A DNA stretch of 64,000 nt from Bradyrhizobium diversitatis (GTDB lineage: Bacteria > Pseudomonadota > Alphaproteobacteria > Rhizobiales > Xanthobacteraceae). The stretch covers positions 32,729 through 96,728 of the forward strand of contig NZ_JACEGD010000028.1 of NCBI RefSeq assembly GCF_016031635.1, given 5' to 3'. The notes under the pieces were generated by a model that was given only the letters and a program-made list of their open reading frames with translations, was not told where the DNA came from and searched no databases. Positions within the stretch are counted from its first letter, which is position 1. Each line of letters starts with the position of its first letter. The translations under genes and the position numbers were made by a program. Shown here in pieces: positions 51,383-59,797 of this stretch.

Positions 51383-52416
51383 CAGAGACCTAGTCCCGCC
51401 TTGATTGCCGCCTCGTCGATATCGCCGTGCTCGCCGATCACGACGAGCTTCGACTGCCTGAGACCCACGCCCCAGGGCCTGTCGAACTGGTGGCGCACGC
51501 GCTCGCCGACGGCCTGCAGCAACAGGCGCATCGGCTTGCCCGCGACCGCGATATAGCCCTTGGCACGTAGCACGTTCTGCTCGCGCGCCAGACGCTGGAC
51601 CGAGGCGACCAGCGCATCGATATCCGCGACCTCCGGCAGATCGATCACGACGGAAGCGAAATCGTCGTGCTCGTGCTCCTCCTCGCCGTCATGATGCGAC
51701 GGACGCGCGGCGAGATCGTTCTCGGCGGCAGCGCCAAGGCCGAGAATGACGCGCGCATCGATCGCACCGTCGGTGACGGAAAGCATCGGCACGCGGCGCG
51801 GCATCTCGGCGGCGATCGCCGCCCTGGCGGCTTCGATTCCAGCCGCGCCCGCGAGATCCGCCTTGGTCAGCAGCACGATGTCCGCGCAGGCGATCTGGTC
51901 CTCGAACACTTCCGACAGCGGCGTCTCGTGATCGAGATTGTCGTCCGCCGCGCGCTGTGCGTCAACCGCAGCCGGATCGGGCGCGAAGCGGCCGGCCGCG
52001 ACAGCTTCGGCGTCTGCCAGCGCGATCACGCCGTCCACCGTGATGCGCGAGCGGATCTGTGGCCAGTCGAATGCCTTCAGCAGCGGCTTCGGCAGTGCCA
52101 GGCCCGAGGTCTCGATCAGGATGTGATCGGGCCGCACCGGGCGCGCCAGCAATTTCTCCATCGTCGGAATGAAATCGTCGGCGACGGTGCAGCAGATGCA
52201 GCCGTTGGCGAGTTCGATGATGTTCTCCTCCGGGCAATTGGCGTCTGCGCAGGATTTCAGGATTTCGCCGTCGACGCCCTCGCTGCCGAACTCGTTGACG
52301 AGCACGGCGAGTTTCTTGCCATTCGCATTGGCGAGCAGATGCTGGATCAGCGTGGTCTTGCCGGAACCGAGAAACCCCGTGACAACAGTGACGGGGATTT
52401 TGGCGAGCGAGTTCAT
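51382..52416 (-). CDS. cobW: CobW-family GTP-dependent metallochaperone
   Basis: This 344-residue G3E P-loop GTPase has Walker A GFLGSGKTTLIQHLL at residues 13-27, the metal-binding CxCC motif in NGCICCTVADD near 73-83, IETSGLALP near 103 and the guanine-specificity LLTKADLAG near 188. A histidine/acid-rich HHDGEEEHEHDD stretch around residue 245 is a probable metal-binding loop. CobW is thought to deliver Co(II) to CobN, which is encoded directly downstream. The ATG at 52416 overlaps the DUF1636 gene stop by four bases. Confidence 0.92.
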   Translation of the reverse strand: MNSLAKIPVTVVTGFLGSGKTTLIQHLLANANGKKLAVLVNEFGSEGVDGEILKSCADANCPEENIIELANGCICCTVADDFIPTMEKLLARPVRPDHILIETSGLALPKPLLKAFDWPQIRSRITVDGVIALADAEAVAAGRFAPDPAAVDAQRAADDNLDHETPLSEVFEDQIACADIVLLTKADLAGAAGIEAARAAIAAEMPRRVPMLSVTDGAIDARVILGLGAAAENDLAARPSHHDGEEEHEHDDFASVVIDLPEVADIDALVASVQRLAREQNVLRAKGYIAVAGKPMRLLLQAVGERVRHQFDRPWGVGLRQSKLVVIGEHGDIDEAAIKAGLGL

Positions 52417-52787
52417 TCGGCGGCCTCCGGCACGACGGCAATGGGGGGAATGCGGGCAAGCGACTGCTTGCGGAATATTTCCGGCCTGCTGCGCCACGGC
52501 ACGAGGCCATCCGGCGCCGCCGCATAAGCCGCCGCGCCTGCGACCACGTCACGCGCATTCGCATCCGACAGGCGGCCATAGACATAGGACCAGCGGCCGG
52601 GCGCGCTGAGCGCGACCGAGCAGCCCTGGCTGCAGGCCGACAGGCATTCGACGGGAACCACATTGACGCCGTCGGGGACGCCGGCGTCGAGGATCGCGCC
52701 ATGCAGGCGCTTGCCGGGCGTCGTCTCGCCCTCGCCAAGCGTCTGGCCGGCGCGGCAGGTGATGCAGACGTGAAGTGTGACGGTCAT
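52413..52787 (-). CDS. DUF1636 protein, cysteine-rich, function unknown
   Basis: This 124-residue protein has paired cysteines HVCITCRAG near residues 7-12 and ECLSACSQGCSVAL near 48-61. The layout resembles thioredoxin-fold [2Fe-2S] ferredoxins, and it could also bind another metal. DUF1636 genes recur beside cobW and cobN in alphaproteobacteria. Here it is the first gene behind a cobalamin riboswitch and is translationally coupled to cobW. An electron-transfer or cobalt-handling role for chelation or cobalt reduction is inferred from the context only. The ATG at 52787 excludes an upstream 68-residue extension that lies over the riboswitch. Confidence 0.82.
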   Translation of the reverse strand: MTVTLHVCITCRAGQTLGEGETTPGKRLHGAILDAGVPDGVNVVPVECLSACSQGCSVALSAPGRWSYVYGRLSDANARDVVAGAAAYAAAPDGLVPWRSRPEIFRKQSLARIPPIAVVPEAAE

Positions 52788-52889
52788 CGCCTCTTCCAGG
52801 GTAAACAGCGGGAGGCGAGAGGCACACGGACCTGACTCAAGGCCCGTTTCCCCGTCGCGGAACACCCCGTCCGCCGGTCCAAAACTCTT

Positions 52890-53062
52890 CGCGCTGGCAG
52901 GTCTCCCGGCTTGCGGAGCAGGGCTTTGCCCTTCGATCCCGCCTTCCCGATTCCAAAGGGAATCAGTGGCTTCGGGCATCTCTCCGGTCACGGTCGCGGG
53001 GGCGGCTGCATTTTGGACCCAAATCTTGCCGATTCGGACCCTATCGCATTCCCTCTTCGCCT
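52890..53062 (-). promoter_or_regulatory. Cobalamin riboswitch upstream of DUF1636-cobW-cobN operon
   Basis: The minus strand shows GAGGGAATGCGATAGGGTCC, GCCGCCCCCGCGACCGTGA, then GCCACTGATTCCC (near 52957-52969), GGGAAGGCGGGATCG, and AGCCGGGAGACCTGCCAGC (near 52893-52911). These are the cobalamin aptamer landmarks in the right order, with a slightly degenerate CCGTGA in place of ACTGTAAG. The leader is about 100 bases before the DUF1636 start. A TTGACA-like -35 box occurs at 53114-53119 on the minus strand, but a convincing -10 was not found. The 349-base gap 52788-53136 also carries the cobO promoter on the other strand and no further gene. Confidence 0.88.
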
Positions 53063-53136
53063 GTCATAGGACAGGAACCAACGCCGGGCCACCATTTGCC
53101 CGTGGCTGCCACTTGTCAAGCCGAAGGACTGGACCG

Positions 53137-53772
53137 ATGACGCCTGAACCGGACACCCGAACGGGCGAGGAAACCGACGCCCGGCATGCCCAGAAGATGG
53201 CGAAGAAGAAAGCCGCCCGCGACAAGATCATGGCGACCAAGAGCGGCGAAAAGGGCCTGATCATCGTCCACACCGGCAGCGGCAAGGGCAAATCCTCCTC
53301 GGCCTTCGGCATGATCGTCCGCTGCGTCGCGCATGGCTTCCCTTGCGCGGTCGTGCAATTCATCAAGGGTGCCTGGGACACCGGCGAGCGGCGCCTGCTC
53401 ACCGGCCATTTCGGCGATCTCTGCCAGTTCCACGCCATGGGCGAAGGCTTCACCTGGGAGACGCAGGACCGCGCCCGCGACATCGCCGCCGCACGCGCCG
53501 GCTGGGAGAAGGCCAAGGAGCTGATCCTCGATGAGCACTTGCGCATGGTCGTGCTCGACGAGATCAACATCGCGCTGCGCTACGATTATCTCGACATCGC
53601 CGAAGTGGTCGAATTCCTTTCGACGCAAAAGCCGCCGATGACGCATGTCGTGCTCACCGGCCGCAACGCCAAGGACGAGCTGATCGAGATCGCCGATCTC
53701 GTCACCGAGATGACGCTGGTGAAGCACCCGTTCCGCTCGGGCATCAAGGCGCAAGCCGGCGTCGAGTTCTGA
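53137..53772 (+). CDS. cobO: Cob(I)yrinic acid a,c-diamide adenosyltransferase
   Basis: This 211-residue P-loop enzyme transfers the adenosyl group from ATP to the Co(I) corrin. The unusual P-loop VHTGSGKGKSSSAFG is near residues 43-57, with VVQFIKGAWDTGER near 71-84 and VVLDEINIALRYDYL near 134-148; the family is CobO/CobA (BtuR). The ATG at 53137 has an AAGGAC site and is the only start near the conserved DARHAQKMAKKKAARD leader. It is divergent from the DUF1636 operon and precedes cobQ by 12 bases. Confidence 0.93.
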   Translation: MTPEPDTRTGEETDARHAQKMAKKKAARDKIMATKSGEKGLIIVHTGSGKGKSSSAFGMIVRCVAHGFPCAVVQFIKGAWDTGERRLLTGHFGDLCQFHAMGEGFTWETQDRARDIAAARAGWEKAKELILDEHLRMVVLDEINIALRYDYLDIAEVVEFLSTQKPPMTHVVLTGRNAKDELIEIADLVTEMTLVKHPFRSGIKAQAGVEF

Positions 53773-53784
53773 GACTCTTCGGCG

Positions 53785-55233
53785 ATGGCGCGCGCATTGA
53801 TGATCCAGGGAGCCGGTTCGGACGTGGGCAAGTCGCTCATCGTCGCCGGCCTTGCGCGTGCCTTCACGCGGCGGGACTTGCGCGTTCTCCCGTTCAAGCC
53901 GCAAAACATGTCGAACAACGCCGCCGTCACCGTCGATGGCGGCGAGATCGGCCGCGCCCAGGCGCTTCAGGCGCTTGCCGCCGGGGTCGAGCCGCATACC
54001 GACATGAACCCGGTGCTGCTGAAGCCCGAGACCGATGTCGGCGCGCAGGTCATCGTTCACGGCAAGCGCATCGCCACGGCGCGTGCGCGCGACTACGCGG
54101 CGATGAAACCATCATTGATAGGCGTCGTGCTGGAGAGCTTCGATCGGCTGAAGGCGCGCGCCGATCTCGTGCTGGTGGAAGGCGCCGGCAGTCCGGCCGA
54201 GGTGAACCTGCGCAAGGCCGACATCGCCAATATGGGCTTTGCACGCAAGGCGGACGTGCCGGTGGTGCTGGTCGGCGACATCGACCGCGGCGGCGTGATC
54301 GCGCAGCTCGTCGGCATCAAGACGGTGATCGACCCCGACGATGCCGCGATGATCCAGGGCTTTGTCATCAACAAATTCCGCGGCGATCCCTCGCTGTTCG
54401 ACGACGGCTACAAACTGATCGAGCAAAAAACATCCTGGCGCGGCCTTGGCGTGCTGCCGTGGTTCGCGCGCGCCGGCGAGCTGCCGGCCGAGGATGCGCT
54501 GGGCCTAAGTGATGCGCGAAAGCCGGGCCGATGCAAGATCGCCTGCCTCGCACTGTCGCGCATTGCCAATTTCGACGATCTCGATCCGCTCAAGCTCGAG
54601 CCGGGCGTCGATCTCCTCATGGTGCGTCCGGGCGAAGCCATTCCCGGCGATGTCAGGCTCGTCATCATTCCCGGCTCCAAATCCACCCGCGGCGATCTCG
54701 CCTTCCTGCGCGCACAGGGCTGGGACATCGACCTGCTCGCGCACCACCGCAGGGGCGGCCATGTGCTCGGCCTCTGCGGCGGCTATCAGATGCTCGGGCA
54801 CAGCGTCGCCGACCCCGATGGCATCGAGGGCCCCGCGGGCGACACGCCGGGCCTCGGACTTCTGGACGTGAACACGGTGATGAGCCCGCAGAAGACGCTG
54901 ACGCGCGTTGCGGCCGTGCATGCCGCAACGGATCAGCCGATCGAGGCCTACGAGATCCACATCGGCCGCACCGACGGCCCCGATCGCGCCCGCCCGTTCG
55001 CAAAACTGAATGGCGAGCCGGAAGGCGCCATCTCGCAGGATGGGCGCGTGCAAGGCAGCTATCTGCACGGCCTGTTTACCTCGGACGATTTCCGCAAGGC
55101 GTTCCTGGCCGGGCTGGACATTCCCGCAGGCGACGAACCCTATCGCGCCAGGGTCGAGAGCGCGCTCGACGCCCTCGCCGACCACATCGAAACCCATCTC
55201 GACGTCGAAGGTTTGCTCGCGCTAGCGCGTTAG
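53785..55233 (+). CDS. cobQ: Cobyric acid synthase
   Basis: This 482-residue glutamine-dependent amidotransferase amidates the b, d, e and g side chains of adenosylcobyrinic acid a,c-diamide. The dethiobiotin-synthetase-like P-loop IQGAGSDVGKSLIVAGLAR is at residues 7-25, with FKPQNMSNNA near 36-45. The glutaminase domain has the nucleophile Cys in VLGLCGGYQMLG near residue 329 and the YEIHIGRT stretch near 390. It follows cobO in one operon. The last 12 bases overlap the end of cobD on the other strand. Confidence 0.93.
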   Translation: MARALMIQGAGSDVGKSLIVAGLARAFTRRDLRVLPFKPQNMSNNAAVTVDGGEIGRAQALQALAAGVEPHTDMNPVLLKPETDVGAQVIVHGKRIATARARDYAAMKPSLIGVVLESFDRLKARADLVLVEGAGSPAEVNLRKADIANMGFARKADVPVVLVGDIDRGGVIAQLVGIKTVIDPDDAAMIQGFVINKFRGDPSLFDDGYKLIEQKTSWRGLGVLPWFARAGELPAEDALGLSDARKPGRCKIACLALSRIANFDDLDPLKLEPGVDLLMVRPGEAIPGDVRLVIIPGSKSTRGDLAFLRAQGWDIDLLAHHRRGGHVLGLCGGYQMLGHSVADPDGIEGPAGDTPGLGLLDVNTVMSPQKTLTRVAAVHAATDQPIEAYEIHIGRTDGPDRARPFAKLNGEPEGAISQDGRVQGSYLHGLFTSDDFRKAFLAGLDIPAGDEPYRARVESALDALADHIETHLDVEGLLALAR

Positions 55234-56187
55234 GACCTCGGCGAGCCGCGCCCATTCGGCTTCGCCGCCGGGAAGTCCGAGGCGTAGCCACGTCGGCTTC
55301 TGCGCAAAGACGCGCGACCAGACTTGGCGACGTGCGAGCTTCTCCTGTGCGGCACGCGCGTCAGGCGTTTCGTACAAGCGAAACAGCGGCGTGCCGCCAA
55401 CAAGCCGCCAGCCTTGCGTTCGCGCCATGTCGTCGAGGCGGCCACAGTCGCGCGCAAGCCGCGCCGACGTGGCCTCGGCCCAGGCCTGGTCGTGCAAGGC
55501 GCGACAGCCGATCGCAATCGCCGCTCCCGAGACCGGCCATGGACCCGACATCGCCGCGAGCCTGGCGATGTCGGCGGCATTGCCGATCACAAAGCCGAGG
55601 CGCAGGCCGGCAAGGCCGTAAAACTTTCCGAAGGAGCGCAAAATCAACAGTCCCGGTCGATCCGCTTCGGGAGCGAGCGACAATTGCGGCACGGCATCCG
55701 CAAAGCTCTCGTCGATCACGAGACGGCCGACACGCGGCAGCAGCGCCAGCAGATCCCTGGGCATATGATGCCGGCCGTCGGGATTGTTGGGATTGACGAC
55801 GACGGCGAGGTCCGAGCCCGCCAGCGCGTCGAGATCCGCAACCTCCGTAACATCCCAACCCGCAGCCGACAGGACTCCAGCATATTCATTGTAGGTCGGG
55901 CCGAGGATGCGGGCGCGACCGGGCGGCGCCAGTTGCGGCAGCAATTGAATGGCGGCCTGCGCGCCACCCATCGCAAGGACCGGTGCACTGGTGCGGTAGG
56001 CCTGCTGCGCGGCCCGATGCAGCGCCTCGATCTCGGCACGCGCCGGCAGCGCGCTCCAGGCATGCAAGCTCACCTCACCCACCGGATAAGGCAGCCGGTT
56101 GATCCCGGTCGACAGATCGATCCAGTCCTCCGCGCGTCCACCAAAACGCTGCTGGGCCTGATCCAGATTTCCACCGTGCTCGCGCAT
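55222..56187 (-). CDS. cobD: L-threonine-O-3-phosphate decarboxylase
   Basis: This 321-residue PLP enzyme of the class I/II aminotransferase fold makes (R)-1-amino-2-propanol phosphate, the linker of the nucleotide loop (CobC in Pseudomonas denitrificans naming). It starts REHGGNLDQAQQRFGG, as in the family, and has VVVNPNNPDGR near 128-138 and the PLP lysine in LRSFGKFYGLAGLRLGF near 184-200. The ATG at 56187 was chosen because this HGG start is conserved; upstream sequence reads into cbiB. It follows cbiB by 11 bases, and the two steps are consecutive. Confidence 0.92.
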   Translation of the reverse strand: MREHGGNLDQAQQRFGGRAEDWIDLSTGINRLPYPVGEVSLHAWSALPARAEIEALHRAAQQAYRTSAPVLAMGGAQAAIQLLPQLAPPGRARILGPTYNEYAGVLSAAGWDVTEVADLDALAGSDLAVVVNPNNPDGRHHMPRDLLALLPRVGRLVIDESFADAVPQLSLAPEADRPGLLILRSFGKFYGLAGLRLGFVIGNAADIARLAAMSGPWPVSGAAIAIGCRALHDQAWAEATSARLARDCGRLDDMARTQGWRLVGGTPLFRLYETPDARAAQEKLARRQVWSRVFAQKPTWLRLGLPGGEAEWARLAEVLTR

Positions 56188-56198
56188 GCCCCGTTCTT

Positions 56199-57140
56199 TC
56201 ACGCGAAAGCCAGGATCGCAAGGACGCCGGCGAGCAGCAGCATGGCGCGACGGTACAGCGTCAGTGCCTCGTCGATGTCCGTGGCGCGCGGATCGCGCGC
56301 GCCTTCGTTCAGCCAGGGCTCGTCGGTCGCGCTGCCGTGATAGATGCGGGGACCGCTGAGCCGCACACCGAGCCCGCCAGCCATGGCCGCTTCCGGCCAG
56401 CCGGCATTGGGCGAGCGATGACGGCGCGCATCCCGCGTCATGCACGACAGCGCCTCCGACCGGTGCGGCGCCAGCAGCACGAAGAGAAATCCAGTCACCC
56501 GCGCCGGAATGAAATTGACGACATCGTCGATGCGCGCCGCCGCCCAGCCGAACGCTTCATGCCGTTCGCTGCGATGGCCGATCATGGAATCCAGGGTGTT
56601 GATGGCCTTGTAGCCGAGGATTCCAGGCAGGCCGAACAGCGCGCCCCAGAACACCGGCGCCACGATGCCGTCGGAGGCGTTCTCCGCAAGGCTCTCGATC
56701 GCCGCGCGTGCGACGCCGGCCTCATCGAGCACCGCTGGATCGCGGCCGACGATGCGAGACACCGCCTCGCGCGCAGCGGTGATGTCGCCGTCCCGCAACG
56801 GCTCTGCGACGGCAGCCACATGATCATGCAACGAGCGCAAGGCGACCAGGGGCCAGGCCAGGATGCCCACCGCCATGATCTGACTCCAGCCTGAGGGAAG
56901 CAAGGATTGAAGCCCCCAGCCGAGCGCGACCGAGAGCGCGATCACCACGAGTGCGCCGGCAACGCCGGCAGCGCGGCGCAACGCCGGCGGACCGGACGCG
57001 CGATTCCAGGCGGAGTCGATCGCGGCAATCAGCCAGCCCAGCCAGGTGACGGGATGGCCGATCCGCACGAACAGCGACGACGGCCAGCCCAGAAGGGCAT
57101 CCACCGCCATCGCCACTGCCATGGCCCCCGCAAATTCCAC
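56199..57140 (-). CDS. cbiB: Adenosylcobinamide-phosphate synthase
   Basis: This 313-residue integral membrane protein (CobD in Pseudomonas denitrificans naming) attaches aminopropanol phosphate to cobyric acid. It starts at a GTG (57140) with a GGAG site six bases ahead; an ATG at 57122 is an alternative. Family features are DALLGWPSSLFVRIGHPVTWLG at about 14-35 (two adjoining pieces), ESLAENASDGIVAPVFWG near 150-167, and YKAINTLDSMIGHRSERHE near 178-196. Several membrane segments occur, including one at the C terminus. It is divergent from cobU across 126 bases. Confidence 0.9.
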   Translation of the reverse strand: MEFAGAMAVAMAVDALLGWPSSLFVRIGHPVTWLGWLIAAIDSAWNRASGPPALRRAAGVAGALVVIALSVALGWGLQSLLPSGWSQIMAVGILAWPLVALRSLHDHVAAVAEPLRDGDITAAREAVSRIVGRDPAVLDEAGVARAAIESLAENASDGIVAPVFWGALFGLPGILGYKAINTLDSMIGHRSERHEAFGWAAARIDDVVNFIPARVTGFLFVLLAPHRSEALSCMTRDARRHRSPNAGWPEAAMAGGLGVRLSGPRIYHGSATDEPWLNEGARDPRATDIDEALTLYRRAMLLLAGVLAILAFA

Positions 57141-57266
57141 GCAAATCTCCCGTCTCGCTCCGCCCCTGTTGCGCAAGACGGCGGCCGAGCGCAAGCCCCT
57201 CGCCGCCTGATTTCGGCTTTGTCTTTGGGCGCGTTTGATGATTAGTGCTGGCGACAGGAGACCTTC

Positions 57267-57770
57267 ATGGCCGTCATCTTGATCACCGGCGGAGCGCGAT
57301 CGGGCAAGAGCACCCGGGCGGAAGCGCGCGCGCGCAGCTTTCCCGGCCAGCCCGTCTACATCGCAACCGCCGAGGCGCTCGATGGTGAAATGGAGCAACG
57401 CATCGCACGACATCGCGCGCGGCGCGGAACCGATTGGATCGAGCGCGAGGTCCCGCTCGATCTCGTGCCCGCGCTGCTCGCAACCGATGGCGGGGGCGCG
57501 AGGCTCGTGGACTGCCTGACGCTGTGGCTCTCCAACCTGATGCATGCGACGCGCGACTGGGAGCGAGACGTGCGAGAACTCGCCGGCGCCCTGCCCCGCC
57601 TCAGCAGCCCCGTCGTCCTTGTGACCAACGAAGTCGGCCTCGGCATCGTGCCCGACAATGCCCTGGCGCGCAGCTTCCGCGACGCCGCCGGGATCATGAA
57701 TCAGATCCTTGCCGGTGTCGCCGACGAGGTCGAGTTCGTCGTCGCCGGCCTGCCGATGAAGCTGAAATGA
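57267..57770 (+). CDS. cobU: Adenosylcobinamide kinase / guanylyltransferase
   Basis: This 167-residue bifunctional enzyme (CobP in Pseudomonas denitrificans naming) phosphorylates adenosylcobinamide and adds GMP. The P-loop GGARSGKST is at residues 8-16. The nucleotidyl-carrying histidine is likely His49 in IARHRARRGTDW. VDCLTLWLSNLM near 82-93 and VTNEVGLGIVPDNALARSFRD near 120-140 are family signatures. It overlaps cobS by four bases (ATGA), and a GGAG site precedes its ATG. Confidence 0.93.
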   Translation: MAVILITGGARSGKSTRAEARARSFPGQPVYIATAEALDGEMEQRIARHRARRGTDWIEREVPLDLVPALLATDGGGARLVDCLTLWLSNLMHATRDWERDVRELAGALPRLSSPVVLVTNEVGLGIVPDNALARSFRDAAGIMNQILAGVADEVEFVVAGLPMKLK

Positions 57771-58540
57771 TCCCGCGCGCCGAACTCTTGCGAGACGTCG
57801 TCGCCGATCTCAGGATCGCAGCGTCGTTCGTGACGATCCTGCCGGTGGCATCGTCGAAGCCCGCCGGCGACGGCGCGATCGCGCGCGCAACCTGGGCGCT
57901 GCCCGTTGCGGGATTGCTGGTCGGCCTCGCTGGCGCGTTGGTCTACAAGATCTCCATTCGCTTCGGACTGACACCGGGTCTTGCCGCCCTGCTCGTGCTG
58001 GCCACGACCGCTCTCATCACCGGCGCGCTGCACGAGGACGGACTTGCCGACACCGCGGACGGACTCGGCGGCGGCCGGACACGCGAGCGCAAGCTCGAGA
58101 TCATGCGCGACAGCCGGATCGGGACCTATGGCGTCTGCGCACTGATCCTGTCGTTCGGCCTGCGCTGGAGCGCGCTCGCGGCAATCGCAAACCCATGGGC
58201 CGTCATGCTCGCGCTGTGCGCTGCGCACGCAGCAAGCCGCGCCGGCGTGCCGGCCTTCATGTCGCTGGTGCCGCCCGCGCGGCCCGATGGGCTGTCGGCC
58301 AGCGCCGGATCGCCGCCGGGCCGCAGCGTCGCCGTCGCCTTCGCTGTTGGAACGCTCGCGCTTGCCCTGGCGTTGGGGCCGGGCAAGGCGCTAGTCGGCC
58401 TGGTCCTGCTGTCGCTCGGCGGACTGATGCTGGCGCGGCTTGCCATCCGCCAGATCGGCGGGCAGACCGGCGACATTCTCGGGGCGTTCGAGCAGACGGG
58501 TGAGATCCTGATCCTGCTGGTTGCCGCCGCGTCCTTATGA
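57767..58540 (+). CDS. cobS: Adenosylcobinamide-GDP ribazoletransferase (cobalamin synthase)
   Basis: This 257-residue inner-membrane enzyme (CobV in Pseudomonas denitrificans naming) joins adenosylcobinamide-GDP with alpha-ribazole to make adenosylcobalamin. The conserved acidic motif ALHEDGLADTADGLGGG is at about residues 87-103, followed by RDSRIGTYG, both diagnostic. Six or seven hydrophobic segments follow. The ATG at 57767 overlaps the cobU stop; a longer frame upstream is an out-of-frame shadow of cobU. bluB starts 12 bases later. Confidence 0.92.
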   Translation: MIPRAELLRDVVADLRIAASFVTILPVASSKPAGDGAIARATWALPVAGLLVGLAGALVYKISIRFGLTPGLAALLVLATTALITGALHEDGLADTADGLGGGRTRERKLEIMRDSRIGTYGVCALILSFGLRWSALAAIANPWAVMLALCAAHAASRAGVPAFMSLVPPARPDGLSASAGSPPGRSVAVAFAVGTLALALALGPGKALVGLVLLSLGGLMLARLAIRQIGGQTGDILGAFEQTGEILILLVAAASL

Positions 58541-58552
58541 GACATTGACGTC

Positions 58553-59185
58553 ATGGTCGAGTTCGATGACGCCTTCCGCCAACACCTGCGCGAGCTGTTC
58601 GTGTGGCGCCGCGACGTGCGCCGCTTTCGCAGCGACCCATTGCCGGCCGGCGCCATCGATCGCCTGATCGAGACGGCCTGCCTCTCGCCTTCGGTCGGCC
58701 TCAGCCAGCCCTGGCGCTTCGTCACCGTCGACGACGACGCGCGGCGCCGCGCTGTGATCGACGATTTCAGATCTTGCAACGCCGACGCGCTGAACGCCTA
58801 TGTCGGCGAGCGCGCCGCGCGCTATGCCACGTTGAAACTATCAGGTCTCGAACAGGCGCCTGGTCACCTCGCCGTGTTCGCGGACAAGGCCAGCGACATC
58901 GGCCACGGCCTCGGTCGCGCGACCATGCCGGAGACAACCGAATATTCCGTGGTCGCCGCGATCACCGCGATGTGGCTCGCCGCGCGCGCCGAGGGCATCG
59001 GTCTCGGCTGGGTGTCGATCCTGAGCCCGGACCGGATCCACGCCATTCTCGACCTGCCGAGCTCCTGGAAATTCATCGCTTATCTCTGCATCGGCTATCC
59101 GGAGATCGAATGCGACCGGCCCGAGCTGGAGCAGGCGAAATGGGAGCACCGGCGCGGTGCGGACGAGTTCACGCTGCGGCGGTAG
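58553..59185 (+). CDS. bluB: 5,6-dimethylbenzimidazole synthase
   Basis: This 210-residue nitroreductase-like flavoenzyme breaks down reduced FMN with O2 to 5,6-dimethylbenzimidazole, the lower ligand of B12. The N-terminal VWRRDVRRFRSDPLP near residues 17-31 contains Asp21, which should align with the essential Asp of Sinorhizobium BluB. LSPSVGLSQPWRF near 44-56 and GLGWVSILSPDRI near 150-162 are family landmarks. It needs oxygen, in agreement with the CobG-type pathway. It closes the cobU-cobS-bluB operon. Confidence 0.92.
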   Translation: MVEFDDAFRQHLRELFVWRRDVRRFRSDPLPAGAIDRLIETACLSPSVGLSQPWRFVTVDDDARRRAVIDDFRSCNADALNAYVGERAARYATLKLSGLEQAPGHLAVFADKASDIGHGLGRATMPETTEYSVVAAITAMWLAARAEGIGLGWVSILSPDRIHAILDLPSSWKFIAYLCIGYPEIECDRPELEQAKWEHRRGADEFTLRR

Positions 59186-59392
59186 AGCACCTTTGCGCGC
59201 AGATCATGCTCAGGCAATGATCCAAGGCACGATGATGATTCACCCTGATCTCATCGCAGTAACCGTGTGAAAGATTCGAGTTGGACTCAAATCAACGGTC
59301 CGGATTCAAGCCTCCTTAATCCCTCTACGAGTAGATATAAGTTGTTACAACCGATTGTTGCACGCAATTCTGACAACCATAAGGATGCTGGC

Positions 59393-59558
59393 ATGCCTTC
59401 AAGAGGCTCCTGACAGACGAAAGCGGCGCTACGGCTATCGAATATGGCCTTATCACTGCAGGCATTGCGTTCGCTATCATTGGCCTGCCGTCAAGAACAC
59501 CGGCACGGCATTGAGCGGCGTCTTCGCAAGCGTCAACACCAGGCTGACCACATCCTAA
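59393..59558 (+). pseudogene. Flp/Fap-type pilin, disrupted by two frameshifts
   Basis: Three reading frames join to give a typical short Flp pilin. An ATG at 59393, with an AAGGA site ahead, should lead into FKRLLTDESGATAIEYGLI (59398 onward, next frame) and GIAFAII. Then a second shift is needed to continue as VKNTGTALSGVFASVNTRLTTS to the TAA at 59556-59558. Each join is explained by one missing base. The GATAIEYGLI stretch is the prepilin cleavage/assembly motif of type IVb Flp pilins. As read, the gene cannot make pilin. It could be a true pseudogene or reflect base-calling errors, and no other tad/flp genes are nearby. Confidence 0.75.
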
Positions 59559-59797
59559 GCCTTCACGAAAAGCGGGGCGGCCCAGCCTCCCAGCGCCGGA
59601 CTGCCGGAGATCCGAGCTCCAAGGATACTTTGGTCAATCCAGGGCCGCCCTGCTTGCCTCTGCACAGCCAGCGTGCCCGAGCGCCCTCATCGGCAGCAGA
59701 TGTCGCTCACTCAGGCCACCCATTGAGACCCCGCGGTATTTGGTCCGTGCCGGACCGCGATCCTATCGCCCTTGAGCTATCTTCCTGGCCCCAAGTC

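Noticed and set aside
53091..53119. Sigma-70-like promoter (TTGACA at 53114-53119) for the DUF1636 operon
   Set aside because: The -35 match is good, but no convincing -10 box lies at the expected spacing, so it is mentioned in the riboswitch entry only.
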